NCBI GenBank assembly: GCA_900541505.1
Contig: UQKK01000002.1
Span: 1 to 64,000, forward strand
Source: an uncultured Ruminococcus sp.
GTDB taxonomy: Bacteria; Bacillota; Clostridia; Lachnospirales; Lachnospiraceae
Reading direction: 5' to 3'
Length of the DNA stretch: 64,000 nucleotides
Under the pieces are notes generated by a model. That model saw only the letters and a list, made by a program, of their open reading frames with translations. It made no database searches and was not told where the DNA came from. Every line of letters begins with the position of its first letter. Position 1 is the first letter of the stretch. Positions 63,339-64,000 of this stretch are shown here, one piece after another. The translations under genes were made by a program, and so were the position numbers.

Positions 63339-64000
63339 CTACATTGCCTTTTTGTAGAGTGCAATCATGTCTTTTTCCGTTGTCTGCCTCGGATTTGCCA
63401 GGACATTCGCACTCTTCATGGCATCTTTTGCCATATTTTCAATTTTGTCTTCCGTCACACCGACCTCAGAAAGACTTCCGGGAATCCCCAGTTCCTCATT
63501 CAGCTTTCTGAACTCCTCCGCGAGCATCTGAGGCTTAAAGTCCACAGGAGCCTCGCCTTCACAGATGTAGTTGTAGATGACCTCGTAGCGTCCATTGTCC
63601 GCCAGAGCATTGTACTCTGTGACTGTGGGAAGCAGAACCGCATTGGCAACACCGTGTGCCACATGGAAGTATGCGCTCACCGGATGACTCATAGCGTGGA
63701 CATTTCCGAGTCTCGCCCAGGCAAAGGCGATTCCCGCGAAATTACAGCCTGCCATCATCGCGCAGGCAGCTTCTTCGTCCTTTCTGTTCGCCACAAATCT
63801 GCGGATATTCGCTCCAATCAATTCCATCGCTTTTTCTGCCATGGCATCTGAAAAAGGTGAGGCATTGAGGGAGATATAGGCTTCCACTGCATGGATAAGA
63901 GCATCTATCCCGCAGGACGCCGCAATGGATGCCGGCGCTGTCATGATAAGCTCCGGGTCTAAAACCGCATATTTCGGAATCAACTCGTAGCTGAATACGG
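63339..64000 (-). CDS. Iron-containing alcohol dehydrogenase, C-terminal part (cut by window edge)
   Basis: The last 220 residues of a group-III (Fe-dependent) alcohol dehydrogenase. The metal ligands His in IHAVEAY, His in MSHPVSA and His in VAHGVANA are present, and the open frame runs off the right edge (VFSYELIPKY). The N-terminal NAD domain lies outside the window. It is upstream of the transporter by 37 bases. It would reduce the aldehyde from the acylating dehydrogenase to an alcohol, such as 4-hydroxybutyrate or isethionate. Confidence 0.88.
   Translation of the reverse strand, partial: VFSYELIPKYAVLDPELIMTAPASIAASCGIDALIHAVEAYISLNASPFSDAMAEKAMELIGANIRRFVANRKDEEAACAMMAGCNFAGIAFAWARLGNVHAMSHPVSAYFHVAHGVANAVLLPTVTEYNALADNGRYEVIYNYICEGEAPVDFKPQMLAEEFRKLNEELGIPGSLSEVGVTEDKIENMAKDAMKSANVLANPRQTTEKDMIALYKKAM

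Noticed and set aside
63337..63983. A complete 214-codon gene starting with TTG at 63983
   Set aside because: The frame continues in family-like sequence to the window edge, so the gene is cut off rather than short.
1..64000. CRISPR arrays, toxin-antitoxin pairs or prophage genes
   Set aside because: No regularly spaced repeats, no paired small genes and no structural or integrase-like proteins were found.

Overview
The window reads as a chromosomal segment of a spore-forming, strictly fermentative Firmicute, most likely a Lachnospiraceae (Clostridium cluster XIVa). The reasons are a spoIVA gene with a sigma-E-like promoter, a class A rnpB, the order yceD-rpmF / plsX-acpP-rnc-smc-ftsY, a pta-ackA acetate branch, a large acyl-CoA dehydratase activase, and consensus sigma-A promoters. 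Most genes lie on the minus strand in long, tightly packed operons. Only one stretch looks acquired.

Layout. 0-4.5 kb: an aldo/keto reductase, a tryptophan-rich propeller-like protein and a serine hydrolase, divergent from an AraC regulator. 4.6-8.6 kb: a lipoprotein, a DUF815 ATPase, pheA and a small membrane protein. 8.7-11.4 kb: a nitroreductase, pyrB-pyrI, and rnpB, which shares a bidirectional terminator with pyrI. 11.4-14.9 kb: a nucleoside-salvage operon (punA, a deaminase, an MBL hydrolase) ending in rnhA. 15-21 kb: DUF512 protein, der, plsY, gpsA, then spoIVA. 21.3-22.5 kb: prs, on the plus strand.

22.5-26.2 kb is an accessory island. It holds a decayed IS630-type element bounded by 22-bp inverted repeats, followed by a C5 cytosine methyltransferase and a MutH/Sau3AI-type endonuclease, so probably a GATC restriction-modification system. 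26-36 kb: the phospholipid, RNA-processing and chromosome cluster yceD-rpmF, plsX-acpP, rnc-smc-ftsY, followed by ilvA, a DUF1653 protein and a zinc-ribbon protein. 36-42 kb: pta-ackA, mgtE and tmcAL. 42-48.3 kb: polA-coaE-walJ-ACT-UPF0210-degV. 48.4-53.4 kb: a HAD phosphatase, tRNA-Leu(CAA), lysA, pyk and a rhomboid-like membrane protein. 53.5-58 kb: a 1413-residue activase behind a structured leader. 58.2-64 kb: an operon with an Fe-dependent alcohol dehydrogenase (cut by the window edge), an SLC13 transporter, a CoA-acylating aldehyde dehydrogenase and an ADP-forming acyl-CoA ligase.

The most interesting parts are this last operon, which looks like a module for uptake, activation and reduction of a dicarboxylate or sulfonate; the restriction-modification island whose methylase ribosome-binding site overlaps the end of a dead insertion sequence; the structured leader of the activase; a perfect 34-bp palindrome between mgtE and pta; and an unusually long helix inside rnpB. 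No CRISPR array, prophage or integrase was seen. All assignments come from reading motifs by eye, and no database search was run.
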